NCBI GenBank assembly: GCA_020205615.1
Contig: CM035153.1
Location: 100,833,735-100,897,734 of the forward strand
Source: Panax quinquefolius
Lineage: Eukaryota; Streptophyta; Magnoliopsida; Apiales; Araliaceae
Direction: 5' to 3'
Length of the DNA stretch: 64,000 nucleotides
The notes under the pieces: model-generated
Told to the model about the DNA's origin: nothing
Seen by the model: the letters and a program-made list of their open reading frames with translations, nothing else
Database searches by the model: none
Translations under genes and position numbers: made by a program
Shown here: piece after piece, positions 1 through 11,145 of the stretch
Layout: every line of letters starts with the position of its first letter
How positions within the stretch are numbered: position 1 is the first letter of the stretch

Positions 1-2182
1 CTTCAATAATACAATTGTCGTGCAAAATACGACAACACATACTGTGTGTTTAAATACAAATATTGTCTTCTAGACAATATCAACACTCAAATAAGTCCTC
101 ATTAAAATTATTCATATACTATTTTACAAAAATAGTGAGGACTGCTAAAACATCTTTTTAGAACCATTACTCCATACCCTGAATCGATCCTGCTATGTTC
201 TCACCTCCCGAGAAGAAAAAAATGGAACAAAAGGAAAAGGGTGAGCTCAACTAGCCCAGTAAAGAATATTATGACTAAGATAATATACAAAAAATTATCA
301 TTAGTCTTCAACAGGGAAAAATCTGATAGAATATAATAGACAACAAGTTTTAGATCAACAACTGCAGCGGAAACAACAATCTATTAGAAGAGTCACATAG
401 AGAATGAATTCGACTATCTTCTAAGATTTAAAAGTCCATCATCAATATTTTATCCCTGTAACATCAATCAATATATATCTTTAATCAAATATTCATCTTT
501 GTACTACAGGCCGAAGATATTCATTTATATCACCAGTCGGTCATGTTCATCTCTCAACACCTGTTTACCTTTGCACTACGGGCCAAAGATATTCATCAGT
601 TAATCATTCATCTTTGCACTACATGCCAAAGATATTCAATAATATCATCATTTAAGACTGAGGATGATGAAAAATATTTTAAAGAAAACGAATCTAGTGA
701 GACAGAAGGACAAATATTAGGGATTCGTATAACAGTTTATCCAAGATCAATAATACTTCATAATAACCAATTGTGAAGTAGAATTCAAAAATAAAGATCA
801 AAACATGGATACAATCAAAGATAGTAACCATAATAGAAATCTTGAACAAAAAGGAAAAATTTTATTTTTCGGTGAATAGTGTTGTATTCGTGAATAGTGT
901 CGTATACGTGAATAGTAATCTCGACACAAAAAGTTCCAAATTTGATTAAAAAGTCCAAACCAATATTTCGGCATAATGATATTAAAGAAAATAATATCAT
1001 TTAAGAAGAAAATAACATCTCTTACCTCAAAATAATCTGTGATTTCGATCTAATATCGATAGAAAGTCAAGGAAACTTGTAAATTTAATAGTAACTCTCA
1101 AAGTATCAAAATACTTACAAAAATACGCTCGATAATCTAGAGAGAAAGAAAACTTGTTTCTGGTGTGATTTTTAATTCTAACCTAAGCGTCTATTTATAG
1201 GAAAATGCTAGAACGTCATTGGAGACTAAAATAATAAAAAAATTATTATTCTTATTTTCTTTACGCATGCCAATACCAAGACTTTTCAAGGCATGCCAAT
1301 TCTGAAATTCCCAGCAGCCCACATGCATTCAACACCAACCAAAGTGGATCCCACCCAATTAAAAATTTATTTTATTTTTCGAAACTTCAGTAATTCATAG
1401 AAAATAGCTCGTTTATCAGAAAAATACAAATTTTATGTCCATTCCACACGAAATCGAATTATCTATAACTTTGTAGCTTTGAGTTTTTCCAAATTTTAAA
1501 TAAAAAATATCTGAAATCCATAAACGGGTGATTTTTAATACCTCCATTCCGACAAAATACTGATAAAACACCTCAGTATTAATTCATTCATTTATAACCA
1601 CATAAGTAAATCCATCATTAATATCCACATCAAATAAATATTTTCTTATCATATAAATCAATAATTAATTATTCACAAATAATATTACGAAATCACAATT
1701 ATGACAACCAAAAGCGCCTCCTCGAAAGAGCGGGATTTCTAATAAGGATTTCTCCTTATCATGCCGTAATTAGGTGACCAAACCTCTCCTCGATGTAACT
1801 TTCTAGACATTACCAATAATGCTATCTAATAATATTATTCAAATAATATGAATTATTGATCTGATAATGGAAAATACGGTGCAGTGACAATTATTGAAAC
1901 AACAATAATATAAACTATCAATGCAACAATTATTGAATCAATAAAATAAAATATTAAACAAGAATTATCGTAATAATTATTGAGTAGTGCCTTCTTACGC
2001 ATAAATCAATAATTCAACAATACTTGCATACAATACCGCAGTATCAAGCAACCACGCCAGACATCAGATTTTAACCACCGAGTAACCCAACAAAGTTAAT
2101 TCTGTAATGAATCTTATACCGTTATTTATATAAACTCAAACTTTGTCGTTTTCTTCATTCGACAGTTATTCCGTTATGGGGC
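1..2182 (-). mobile_element. Ty3/gypsy LTR, family A copy 1, inner/right part
   Basis: This is most of an LTR of family A in minus orientation. It matches the reverse complement of the complete solo LTR at 57809-60400 and the right LTR that starts at 63757. A TATA box (sense CTATAAATAG) lies at 1191-1200, and short repeats built on TTTGCACTAC and CAAAGATATTC lie at about 480-640. It is interrupted at 2182 by element E and resumes at 7960. The last bases of the LTR lie left of the window, so I cannot tell whether it is a solo LTR or the 5' LTR of an element extending leftwards. Confidence 0.85.
1191..1200 (-). promoter_or_regulatory. TATA box of family A LTR copy 1
   Basis: The sense strand reads CTATAAATAG inside the LTR. 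The same motif sits at the equivalent place in the solo LTR (59137-59147) and in both A' LTRs, which supports it as the retrotransposon promoter. Confidence 0.6.
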
Positions 2183-3750
2183 TGTTGATCGATTTCGCAA
2201 TCAATGAATACGTGCAAGTATACACGGTCAACAAGTAATAAAGTGAAAGTAGAGTATCGTTCCTACGAGGAATTATTTAATAAAAATTACCAATTACTAA
2301 CTCTTAACTAAATCAATTTTATTTAAACAATCTCAAATTGTGAATTTTCTAATTAAGAAAACTAAATTAACTAATTAAAACTAGGTTACTTTATAAATGA
2401 ATTCAAATAAAAAAAAGGCTAAGACTCCAATATCCCCAATTATGAACTATAAACCAATTATCTAATTATCCCAATTATTATGTCTACTGAATTGTTAACA
2501 GGAATTCTCAAATGCCAAAAGCCCTCTCTCGAGTGTTCAATTGCCTTCTATTTAACCTAGATTAATTTTGCTATATCTCTATGCAAAACAATTGAATTAA
2601 ACTCGTTACAATCCCAATTCCTTATGTGTTATATGCGGCAAATAGATATTCTCATTCTATTCACAAACCTACTTATTCACTGTACAAATAACTAAGTCAC
2701 ATGTCACCATGCCCAGTTCTAACCCTAGAATTTCTTTCTCAATTCCTTCTAGAGTAACACAGTAATTACTGATCAGATAATTAATCAATAAGCTCAAAGC
2801 AAGATGAACAATTCACTTCAACATAAATAATTGGAATAAATCAAATAATCAATTCATAATCATAAAAGGTTCCATTGGAATCTTAATAAAAAGAATTAGT
2901 TCATAATTAATGAATTAAAATCAAGAATCCATAATTGAATAGACATTAAAAGATAAAATTATGATAAGAGAAGAGAATAGAATCTGTTATCAGCAAATCT
3001 GATGCTCCCCTCTCGCTTCTTTGCTTCGCTTCGATCTTCAATGGTCTCCAAGTTGCTTCAATCTCCAATGGCTAATAAGAACTAGGGTTATGTTCTAATC
3101 TAAAGGAGTGTTTAATCTAGGCTAAGCTATGTAATCCCCCTTTATTTTATGTCTTACATCATGTATTTATAGGTTACATGTCTAATTTTGAGCTTAGGAA
3201 CAAACCCAATCCAATTTGGAGTCAAAAAGGTGTCAAAATTCGCCCAAAACGCGTCCAGGCCGCCCCAAGCCTCTTCCCCTGTGCCCCAGCACTGTTCACG
3301 ACGCTGAGAATCTGCCTTATAGCGCCCTGGCGCTGCAAATAGGCTTAAAATTAGCGCCCCGACGCTGTTACAAGTTCTGACATTTTCTGCTCCAACGTCC
3401 TTTGGGAAAATGGCCATAATTTCTTCGTCCGAACTCAGATTTTGATGATTCAAGATGTTCCGGAAAGAGGAGAAGTAGATCTACAACTTTCATTCTTTGA
3501 GGTTTTCGAAATAATGTCCGGAACTATAGTAAAATTAGCTCTGAAGTGACTGCTGTGTAAATGGCAAGCCGAAAACGCGAATCTAGCCACCCCAAACGTC
3601 GATCCAAGTAACTTTTGTCCCAAATCCTACAAAACAATATAAAACATGCTTGAATAGACACAAACACATAAAAACATCCTAAAAGACTTGAGAACAACAA
3701 TAAATTAAGCCCGAATGTATCCAATTCATGTGTATAAAACTCACTCATCA
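2183..3750 (-). repeat. 3' LTR of element E
   Basis: The LTR runs from TGTTGATC to CACTCATCA on the plus strand. It aligns throughout with 6393-7954. A TATA-like sense motif CTATAAATACA lies at about 3163-3173. The purine tract lies immediately to its right. Confidence 0.92.
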
Positions 3751-3791
3751 AATACCCCCAAACTTAAACTTTTGCTTGTCCTCAAGCAAAA
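3751..3791 (-). promoter_or_regulatory. Polypurine tract and adjoining hairpin of element E
   Basis: Directly inside the 3' LTR the sense strand reads AGTTTGGGGGTATT, which is a good plus-strand primer. Beside it, at 3770-3791, is a perfect inverted repeat with arms TTTTGCTTG and CAAGCAAAA around a TCCT loop. A GTTTGGGGG tract next to a TTGAGGACAA motif is a familiar layout in Athila/Tat elements. Confidence 0.75.
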
Positions 3792-5517
3792 ACACAAAAA
3801 TGTTATGCAATGCAATGTAATGAAAATCATCTATATGCCTACGACTCCAACAAAAGAATGACGTAAATAAGTCTATTCAACCTACTTTAGAGAAATCAAG
3901 TAAACATGATAATACATCATATTAAAACAAATCAAGAATTTCCCAATCAATCATCAAATCTTAGATCATTATCAATCGATATAGTGCGTGTGTGCTCCAC
4001 AACAATGTTAATTGATATAAAATCAAATTTAACACATAATAGGACTCTTTAAAGGCATCATACAGTGAAAACTCACAAAATTCACGAACAAGCTAGATCC
4101 AACTAAAGTCAAACATCCACCAAGTTCAAGAGTTCAATCCGGGATACTTATGCTTTACTTTTCATTACGGGGGCTTTTTGCTCTTTTCCCGCTTAATTGT
4201 TTTTTTTTTTTTTTTTTAACCATGACTCAGCAATGTCTCATTCCATTAGGCTAACAAAGTGTCACCCCTTAGCGAGCTTTAGACCAACGACTCCCGCACC
4301 ATATATAAGACCTTAGGGCGCTTAGGTTTTAAGATACCCTTCTGCGCGTACTTACTCAAGTAACAAAGGCCCCAAACAAAACTAGCCACTTGTGAAATTT
4401 TTTTCTTTTTCTCTTTTTTTAAGCGAAGCTTATATATCCCAAATTTTCCCCTAAACTTAAGTTTTATCAAAATTTAGCCATCTCCGCTCATTCATGTCTT
4501 TCATTCCTTCACACTAGTATTATCCTTAAGAAATCCAATATGTATCAATTTAAACTTAATCGAACAACATAGTCATTATTAACGTGCTAACCTTAATTAT
4601 ACCAATTTCAAATGTAAAAGATTCAATTCATAACAAGAAATCACATCAAAGCACTAATATTCAATACTATACTTATCTACTTAACTCCAGTCTCATCATT
4701 GGCCAAAATAGACTTTTACTATCTAATAGTTGGAATCATGCAAATATAAACTAACCAGCAACAAACATAGAAAACTAACTACTATTTTTTAGTATTTTTT
4801 AAAAAAAATTTAAAACAAAAAAAGCTGAATGCAAAAACTAAATGTAAATAACCCAAAACATAACGAACTACAATGTAAATAACTAACTATATGCAATACG
4901 ACACTAAAATGCCCCCAAACTTAAACTAGACATTGTCCTCAATGGCTACAATTGAAAAAATTAAAGCGAGAGGACTTCCTCGAAAATATAGTAATCTTCC
5001 TCCTTGTCTGCTAAGTTTGGAGAATAAAGCTAAGCACATGGAACAAATTGGGAACCACACTTGAATTTGACTTGAATAACTCAGAAACCATGATAAACGC
5101 AATTTTATTAAATCCTAAATAAATGCAAATTCCAAACTACTAATATAAAACTAAATAAAAATTAAACTTGGGTTGCCTCCTAATAAGCGCTTGTTTTACA
5201 GTCTTTCAGCCTGACTTTGTCTGGTCAATGCTATCCAATTCCTCTTCGAAAGTTGAGAAACCCTCCATCCATCGGAAATAATATAGCTTTTGGTAGGTTC
5301 CCATTTGTAATAGCCATTGTATTAAAGTCACCTAACATGCTTTCTTTAGATAAGATCACATTCAAGAACGTCCAACATCTAGGTGGTTTCTCCATTGTGT
5401 CTGCGAATATATTCTGGCATTAAGGCTTGTCAGACACAACAATTTCTTCTTCTATCTTCTCCAACTCATCGCACCATGGTTTCGAAGGTGTACTTGCTTT
5501 TACATCACAGTAGAGTA
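3792..5517 (-). other. Element E 3' untranslated interior, no gene
   Basis: This AT-rich stretch between the gag remnant and the purine tract has no credible coding frame. It contains poly-T tracts near 4201 and 4800 and the second purine-tract-like motif at 4911-4944. Where an autonomous element would carry pol, nothing recognisable remains. Confidence 0.6.
4911..4944 (-). promoter_or_regulatory. Second internal polypurine-like tract with hairpin
   Basis: The sense strand repeats the GTTTAAGTTTGGGGGC motif of the terminal tract. It is again followed by a small hairpin (arms CATTG and CAATG at 4931-4944) with the same TCCT loop. It may be an internal plus-strand initiation site; this is inference from the sequence match. 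Confidence 0.5.
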
Positions 5518-6256
5518 TTACCGATTTACATGACTACCAATCTGACAAGGTTTTGCAAATCTAACCGGACTCTTGAACTGTGGAGGAGAAGGCACTTGAG
5601 GCGTAAATAACATTGGCTCATCATCATTGGTTCTCATAATTAGTTCTTCACCGACCTTGTTGTCATTATCCCCACTTGTCTCCTCTTTTTCATCTCGTGG
5701 CTCATCCAACAGAGATTTGCCTGCTCACCATCGGTCTCGGCATCCATGTCACGAGCCAAGTGTATTGAAGATGGAAGTTCAACGCATGTGCTATCTCCCA
5801 ATTGATTTTCCAGATTCTTGATCGACGATTTATGCTTTGTGTATTCAAATCTGTTTTATTTTGTTTCCTTTCATGTTCCTCGTGTTTCTTTTCAGAAGCT
5901 GTAATAAATCTATCCAAGGCTTCTTCCCAACTTGCTTTCCGCTCTTGTTGTTGTGTCTGATTTTGAAACTCGGAATTGTTTTGTTGTCTCGGGGCTTGAG
6001 CTTGAGCTTGATTATTACTCCATGAAAAATCCGGGTGATACCCCCAATCATGATGATAGTTGTTGGGATAGACATAATTATTGGGGTAATCACCACCATA
6101 GTGTACCGGCTCGAAACTGATGGCGCATTGATGACTCATATGATTTCCAACACAATAATCACAAACCATTGCTACTTGCTGTGTGGATGGTGGACTCCAT
6201 GTTTCCATTGGTCGAGTCATGTTCGTGTATGGCCATTGATACGCAAAGTCATCCAT
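5518..6256 (-). pseudogene. Athila/Tat-like gag C-terminal remnant of element E
   Basis: The minus strand from 6256 encodes a protein starting MDDFAYQWPY about 110 bases downstream of the primer site. It has a zinc-knuckle-like CDYC...H...C box near residue 32 (C-X2-C-X3-H-X4-C), a Tyr/Asn/Pro-rich stretch ending in a HPDFSWSNN-type motif, a Gln-rich stretch, and then an SIKNLE-type motif in a shifted frame. This order is what I know from the gag C-terminus of Athila/Tat elements. The capsid part is missing. A frameshift near 5790 moves the tail into another frame, which continues to 5518 (MDEPRDEKEETSG and onward). It is either a pseudogene or a short RNA-binding protein of a non-autonomous element. 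Confidence 0.72.
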
Positions 6257-6367
6257 GGTACCTAAAAAGAGAGAAATATAGGAAGAAAATTAAAAATAAA
6301 AATAAAAATGTTTAAATTGAGACTAATTTGATTGAAATTAATATATTGTAAATAATTATTAAATTAA

Positions 6368-6386
6368 TTCCCCGACAACGGCGCCA
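6368..6386 (-). promoter_or_regulatory. Primer binding site of element E, tRNA-Asp type
   Basis: The sense strand reads TGGCGCCGTTGTCGGGGAA six bases inside the 5' LTR. This is the classic plant gypsy primer site attributed to the 3' end of tRNA-Asp. Confidence 0.85.
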
Positions 6387-6392
6387 AAAACT

Positions 6393-7954
6393 TGTTGATC
6401 GATTTCGCAATCAATGAATACGTGCAAGTATACACGGTCAACAAGTAATAAAGTAAAAGTAGAGTATCGTTCCTACGAGGAATTATTTAATAAAAATTAC
6501 CAATTACTAACTCTTAACCAAATCAATTTTATTTAAACAATCTCAAATTGTGAATTTTCTAATTAAGAAAACTAAATTAACTAATTAAAACTAGGTTACT
6601 TTATAAATGAATTCAAATAAAAAAAGGCTAAGACTCCAATATCCCCAATTATGAACTAAAAACCAATTATCCAATTATCCCAATTATTATGTCTACTGAA
6701 TTATTAACAGGAATTCTCAAATGCCAAAAGCTCTCTCTCGAGTGTTCAATTGCCTTCTATTTAACCTAGATTAATTTTGCTATATCTCTATGCAAAATAA
6801 TTGAATTAAACTCGTTACAATCCCAATTCCTTATGTGTTATATGCGGCAAATAGATATTCTCATTCTATTCACAAACCTACTTATTCACTGTACAAATAA
6901 CTAAGTCACATGTCACCATGCCCAGTTCTAACCCTAGAATTTCTTTCTCAATTCCTTCTAGAGTAACACAGTAATTACTGATCAGATAATTAATCAATAA
7001 GCTCAAAGCAAGATGGACAATTCACTTCAACATAAATAATTGGAATAAATCAAATAATCAATTCATAATCATAAAAGGTTCCATTGGAATCTTAATAAAA
7101 AGAATTAGTTCATAATTAATGAATTAAAATCAAGAATTCATAATTGAATAGACATTAAAAGATAAAATTATGATAAGAGAAGAGAATAGAATCTGTTGTC
7201 AGCAAATCTGATGCTCCCTTCTTGCTCTTGCTCTTGATCTTCAATGGTCTCCAAGTTGCTTCAATCTCCAATGGCTAATAAGAACTAGGGTTATGTTCTA
7301 ATCTAAAGGAGTGTTTAATCTAGGCTAAGCTATGTAATCCCCCTTTATTTTATGCCTTACATCATGTATTTATAGGTTACAAGTCTAATTTTGAGCTTAG
7401 GGACAAACCCAATCCAATTTGGAGTCAAAAAGGTGTCAAAATTCGCCCAACACGCGTCCAGGCCGCACCAAGCCTCTTCCCCAAATACCAAAGACTGCTT
7501 CACGATGTTTGAGAATCTGCCTTATAGCGCACCGGCGCTGCAAATAGGCTTAAAATTAGCGCCCCGACGCTATTACAAGTTCTGACATTTTCTACTCCGA
7601 TATCCTTTGGGAAAATGGCCATAACTTCTTTGTCCGAATTCCAATTTTGATGATTCAAGATGTTCCGGAAAGAAGAGAAGTAGATCTACAACTTTCATTC
7701 TTTGAGTTTTTCGAAATAATGTCCGGAGCTATAGTCAAATTAGCTCAAGTGATCATTGTGTAAATGGCAAAATCGAAAACGCGAATCTAGCCACCCCAAA
7801 CGTCGATCCAAGTAACTTTTGTCCCAAATCCTACAAAACAATATAAAACATGCTTGAATAGACACAAACACATAAAAACATCCTAAAAGACTTGAGTACA
7901 ACAATAAATTAAGCCCGAATGTATCCAATTCATGTGTATAAAACTCACTCATCA
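6393..7954 (-). repeat. 5' LTR of element E
   Basis: This is the partner of 2183-3750 with the same TGTTGATC and CACTCATCA ends, followed by the target duplication GGGGC. A TATA-like sense motif lies at about 7365-7375. The most diverged patch against the other LTR is near 7480-7520. Confidence 0.92.
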
Positions 7955-7959
7955 GGGGC

Positions 7960-8186
7960 CCACAAATGACTGCGCCGTCGTACGAATATTCCCTGACAAA
8001 AAGAATATTCCACAACCAAACGAATATTCCCAGATAGAAATGAATATTTTATAAACACTTGCTTATTTTGCAAAATTTGCACATTTCACCCATAACCAAA
8101 GCATTATATCAAATTAACACCTTATTAATTTAGAATAATGAATAGAGAAAAAATTCAATTTTATTTATAATAAGTTGGGGTCTTAC
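7960..8186 (-). mobile_element. Ty3/gypsy LTR, family A copy 1, outer end
   Basis: This is the continuation of the LTR at 1-2182 after element E. The sense strand starts TGTAAGACCCC at 8186. The first flanking bases are ATTTA, the expected place for a target duplication whose partner lies left of the window. Because the sense 5' end abuts a copia LTR and no purine tract, this is an outer border. Confidence 0.85.
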
Positions 8187-9138
8187 AATTTAATTTATTC
8201 TATCATCATAGATTAAATTAAATATACTTAACTTATTATTACGATTATGACATTAACTTCTTAAATAATTATTCTTCTTTTATGGTGTGGCTCTTTAGGT
8301 TCTCCATATTAAACCGGTTGTGAATAAATCAATTAGAACAATTCTAATCTTATTTAAATAAATAAATTAAAATATTAATTTATTTAAATAAATAATATTT
8401 ATTTTACAATAGGGATAAGCAAATTAGAAACTCCTTTCTAATTTCATCCTGCCTTGGCCAAGGACTACTGGGTTGTCATTTATCGAATCACATAGGACAT
8501 TTCTCTTCTTTTACTAGAAGTGGTAGATTCTTTATCGATCATACATTATCTCCAAAGTATTTACTTATTATACCCAAGAATACCTTTTGATATACCCTAA
8601 GGGTCTTAAGGAATAAGTCAAAGTATAATTCATCATACACAAGATATTATGATGATCTCAAGTCCAAGGATCACTTGACTTACTATCACTACAAGAATTC
8701 CTATCGACGACAAGTAAAACTCCATTAGGTATTCCTTAGCGAGCCACGTTCAGTGAACTTATTCTCTAATAAGCAACTACATACTTGCTTTAGTGTCTCC
8801 ACACAAATGATTATGAGATCAATCATCCTCATCCAATGAGCAAACAACGTATGTACCAATCTATCCGGATTCACTAATCCCCAATTTAGTAATCCAACGA
8901 TTGGGAACTATTTTAGTTTTAAGCTTTCTAAGAATTAAGATCTCATTAGAATGATCATCATCATTATACTAAAAGCATTGCTTAAAACTATGGGTTTATC
9001 ACATATTATAAAACAGCATCATGTAGATAATTAAAAGCCTTTAATTAATTAATACTTTTTATTAATAAATGAATAAGATTGTTATAAAGTATATGCTTTA
9101 TCATCAAACATGATTGGCTTGTGTGCATACTATTTTCA
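8187..9138 (-). mobile_element. Ty1/copia-like LTR, minus orientation, truncated by LTR A
   Basis: This is the reverse complement of the copia LTR at 13063-23435. It runs from the LTR terminus at 9138 (sense TGAAAATAGTATGC) down to sequence matching about 22730, where LTR A copy 1 is inserted. The rest of the LTR should lie left of the window. Shared landmarks are the TGATGATAAAGCATAT block, the GGATTAGTGAAT block and a TTTAAATAAATAA-rich stretch. Confidence 0.82.
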
Positions 9139-10253
9139 TCACCCTCCGTAATTCTTTTCCTCTTTCCATCCTTCTTCCTTGTATCAACCATTCTATACAA
9201 AACATAAATACAACACAAACCCAAACAATCAAAACTCCAGTCTATTAGTAAACTACTTTAATAAATAATATATTAAACTATTTAGCCATTACTCACATGT
9301 AGCAATAATAAACAACAATATCGATCAATGGAGAAGAAGAAACTACATGAACCACTATGCAACAGCGATACCGAGAAACTACGAGAATGATGAACAACTG
9401 AACCAATAACGATCACGAAAATGAAGAATAAATCACAATAACGATCAATGGAGAAGAAGAACACACGAACAGAAGAAAGAAATAAGGGAGTATGCAGAAC
9501 AAGGGTTTCTAACTGAAGAGTTCCAAACAAATGCTAAATGGCGGTTATCACGCGTTTTAAAAAAAAACAACCCGATTTTAAGTGGTACACAAATTTGCTA
9601 TGTTAGCCCACTAATACTAATTAAATTAAGGACTCCTAATTACACTAATATTGTAAATAAATATGAAAAAATGTATTACTTTTGTAATTACTTTTTGAAT
9701 GCATCATTATTGTAATTATTTTTAAAAATGTACTAAAATATGTAATTAATCCAATAAATTATGCAACGGTAATAAGATGTGGGTCTATCATTCTTAAATT
9801 GGAGTCCATCAGTAAATCATTATGCTCATTACCTTAATTGGAACAAATCATTTTAGGAATAAGATTTGGGAATTATATTATAACACGTTGTCAATGTCTT
9901 ATCTTTAATAACAAGATTCCTTAATTGGCTGAAAGGCAGTGGATGACTAATTGCAATATTTATTTCCTTAATTATCAAGATTTGGTATTTAAATGATTTC
10001 AAGGAGTCAATTAGTAAAGCAAAATTTTTGCTAGATGAAATCATAATGGATATATATATATATATGGTATATATATATATATATATGCCTTTTATATTAC
10101 ACAAGAGGGAATGCGGTGACAGATTTTTGAAATATATAATGACGTAAAACTCGTCGCCATAACCCAGAAAATAGCTATGACGACGGGTGAAACCGTCGCT
10201 ATAAATTTCAAAAACTCGTCATTATAAATTTTGTGTCTATCATACATACCATG

Positions 10254-10256
<3 letters not shown>
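9139..10256. other. Intergenic sequence without a recognisable gene
   Basis: No convincing coding frame was seen. At 9317-9460 a short phrase with GATCAATGGAGAAGAAGAA occurs twice, giving a low-complexity Phe-rich frame on the minus strand that I do not believe. A TA-rich run lies at about 10051-10086. A fragment at 10131-10232 resembles CACTA subterminal repeats. Confidence 0.5.
10131..10232. repeat. Fragment resembling CACTA subterminal repeats
   Basis: It contains ACTCGTCGCCATAA, CTATGACGACGG and ACCGTCGCTATAAA. These resemble the CGACGG/CCGTCG repeats at 55310-55740. No CACTA terminus was seen here, so it may be a relic or a chance family resemblance. Confidence 0.4.

Positions 10257-10312
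<56 letters not shown>
10257..10312. repeat. (AT)n microsatellite, 56 bp
   Basis: This is an uninterrupted AT dinucleotide run. Shorter TA runs lie near 10051-10086 and 11031-11046. Confidence 0.95.
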
Positions 10313-10315
<3 letters not shown>

Positions 10316-10610
10316 AATATACAGTTAGTGGTGATTGAAGCATGGTTAAATATTATGATTAATAAGCAGATTGTTTTATATCTTTCCTAAGTCAAATATG
10401 TATACAACATATAATAGCAAATCAGATTTTAGCTAAATCATATAATGGGTACAAAATTAATTGACCATGAAATTCTTTTGTCAAATCTTATGACCAAATG
10501 GCTATGTACCTTAATAGCTAGAAAATCAGTTAGAAATCTATTTTGGAAAGATTCCTCCCTAATTGATTTTATTTAAATGACCACAACAACTTCTCTCTTC
10601 AATATATATA

Positions 10611-11033
10611 TAGGGGTGTTCAATTCATTCAATTTTTTCGATTTTTCGGATCGGATCGGATCGGACCGGCCGGTTTGGTACAAAATAATTTGTTCAATTT
10701 CGGTTCCGATTTCGGTACCAATTTTTTATGGTTCGGTATTACCAAACAGTACCGTTATATACCGGTTTTCAATTTCTTTTTTATTAATAATAATAATAAT
10801 AAAATAATAATAATAAAATAATGATTATAATAATAAAAAACTAATAATAATAATAATAAAATAATAATTATATTAATTTTTGGTATTTATTCGGTAAAAA
10901 CTGGTACCGAACGGTAAATCGGTTCGGTACACATGTCTAATCGGTATCGGTACCGAAATTTAGCTAATTTCGATAACAGTTCAGTTCGGTACCAGTCCGA
11001 TTTGAGCCGGTATTTACCGATTAAACACCCCCA
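10611..11033. mobile_element. Probable hAT-type MITE, about 420 bp
   Basis: The ends are inverted: TAGGGGTGTTCAATTC on the left and ATTAAACACCCCCA on the right. Inside are many copies of CGGTACCG/GGTACCGAA-type palindromes and GATCGGATCGGATCGG. The centre is an (ATA)n-rich stretch. Short non-coding elements beginning TAGGGGTGTTCA are common in plants and usually assigned to hAT. Both flanks are TATATA runs, which hides any 8-bp target duplication. No transposase is present. Confidence 0.65.
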
Positions 11034-11145
11034 TATATATATATATAGTCCAGTTGTGGTTTATAAAAAAATAAGAGGGCTGAACACAACAATATACTCG
11101 GATATTTCCATCTCTTCACAAGCACTTCGTAAGGGTTTTTTACAA

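Larger units (their letters stand above)
2183..7954 (-). mobile_element. Athila/Tat-like non-autonomous LTR retrotransposon E
   Basis: This is a complete element with both LTRs (2183-3750 and 6393-7954), TG...CA ends and a 5-bp target duplication GGGGC at 2178-2182 and 7955-7959. A primer site resembling the tRNA-Asp site used by Athila/Tat elements lies beside the right LTR and a purine tract beside the left LTR, so the sense strand is minus. The interior is only about 2.6 kb and holds a gag C-terminal remnant; protease, RT, RNase H and integrase are absent. It is inserted in LTR A copy 1. Such a derivative would depend on enzymes of an autonomous relative (inference). The LTRs look nearly identical by eye except near 3285/7485, so insertion was probably fairly recent. 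Confidence 0.92.

Noticed and set aside
3154..3751. Minus-strand frames in the E LTRs, repeated at 7740-8015
   Set aside because: They lie wholly inside LTR sequence, differ in length between the two LTRs and have no domain.
5217..6265. Several plus-strand frames opposite the gag remnant of element E
   Set aside because: They are shadows of the minus-strand gag, which carries the recognisable zinc-knuckle and SIKNLE motifs.
9282..9530. Phe-rich minus-strand frame with a repeated SIDRYC phrase
   Set aside because: It comes from a short repeated GAAGAAGAA phrase and has no homology I recognise.
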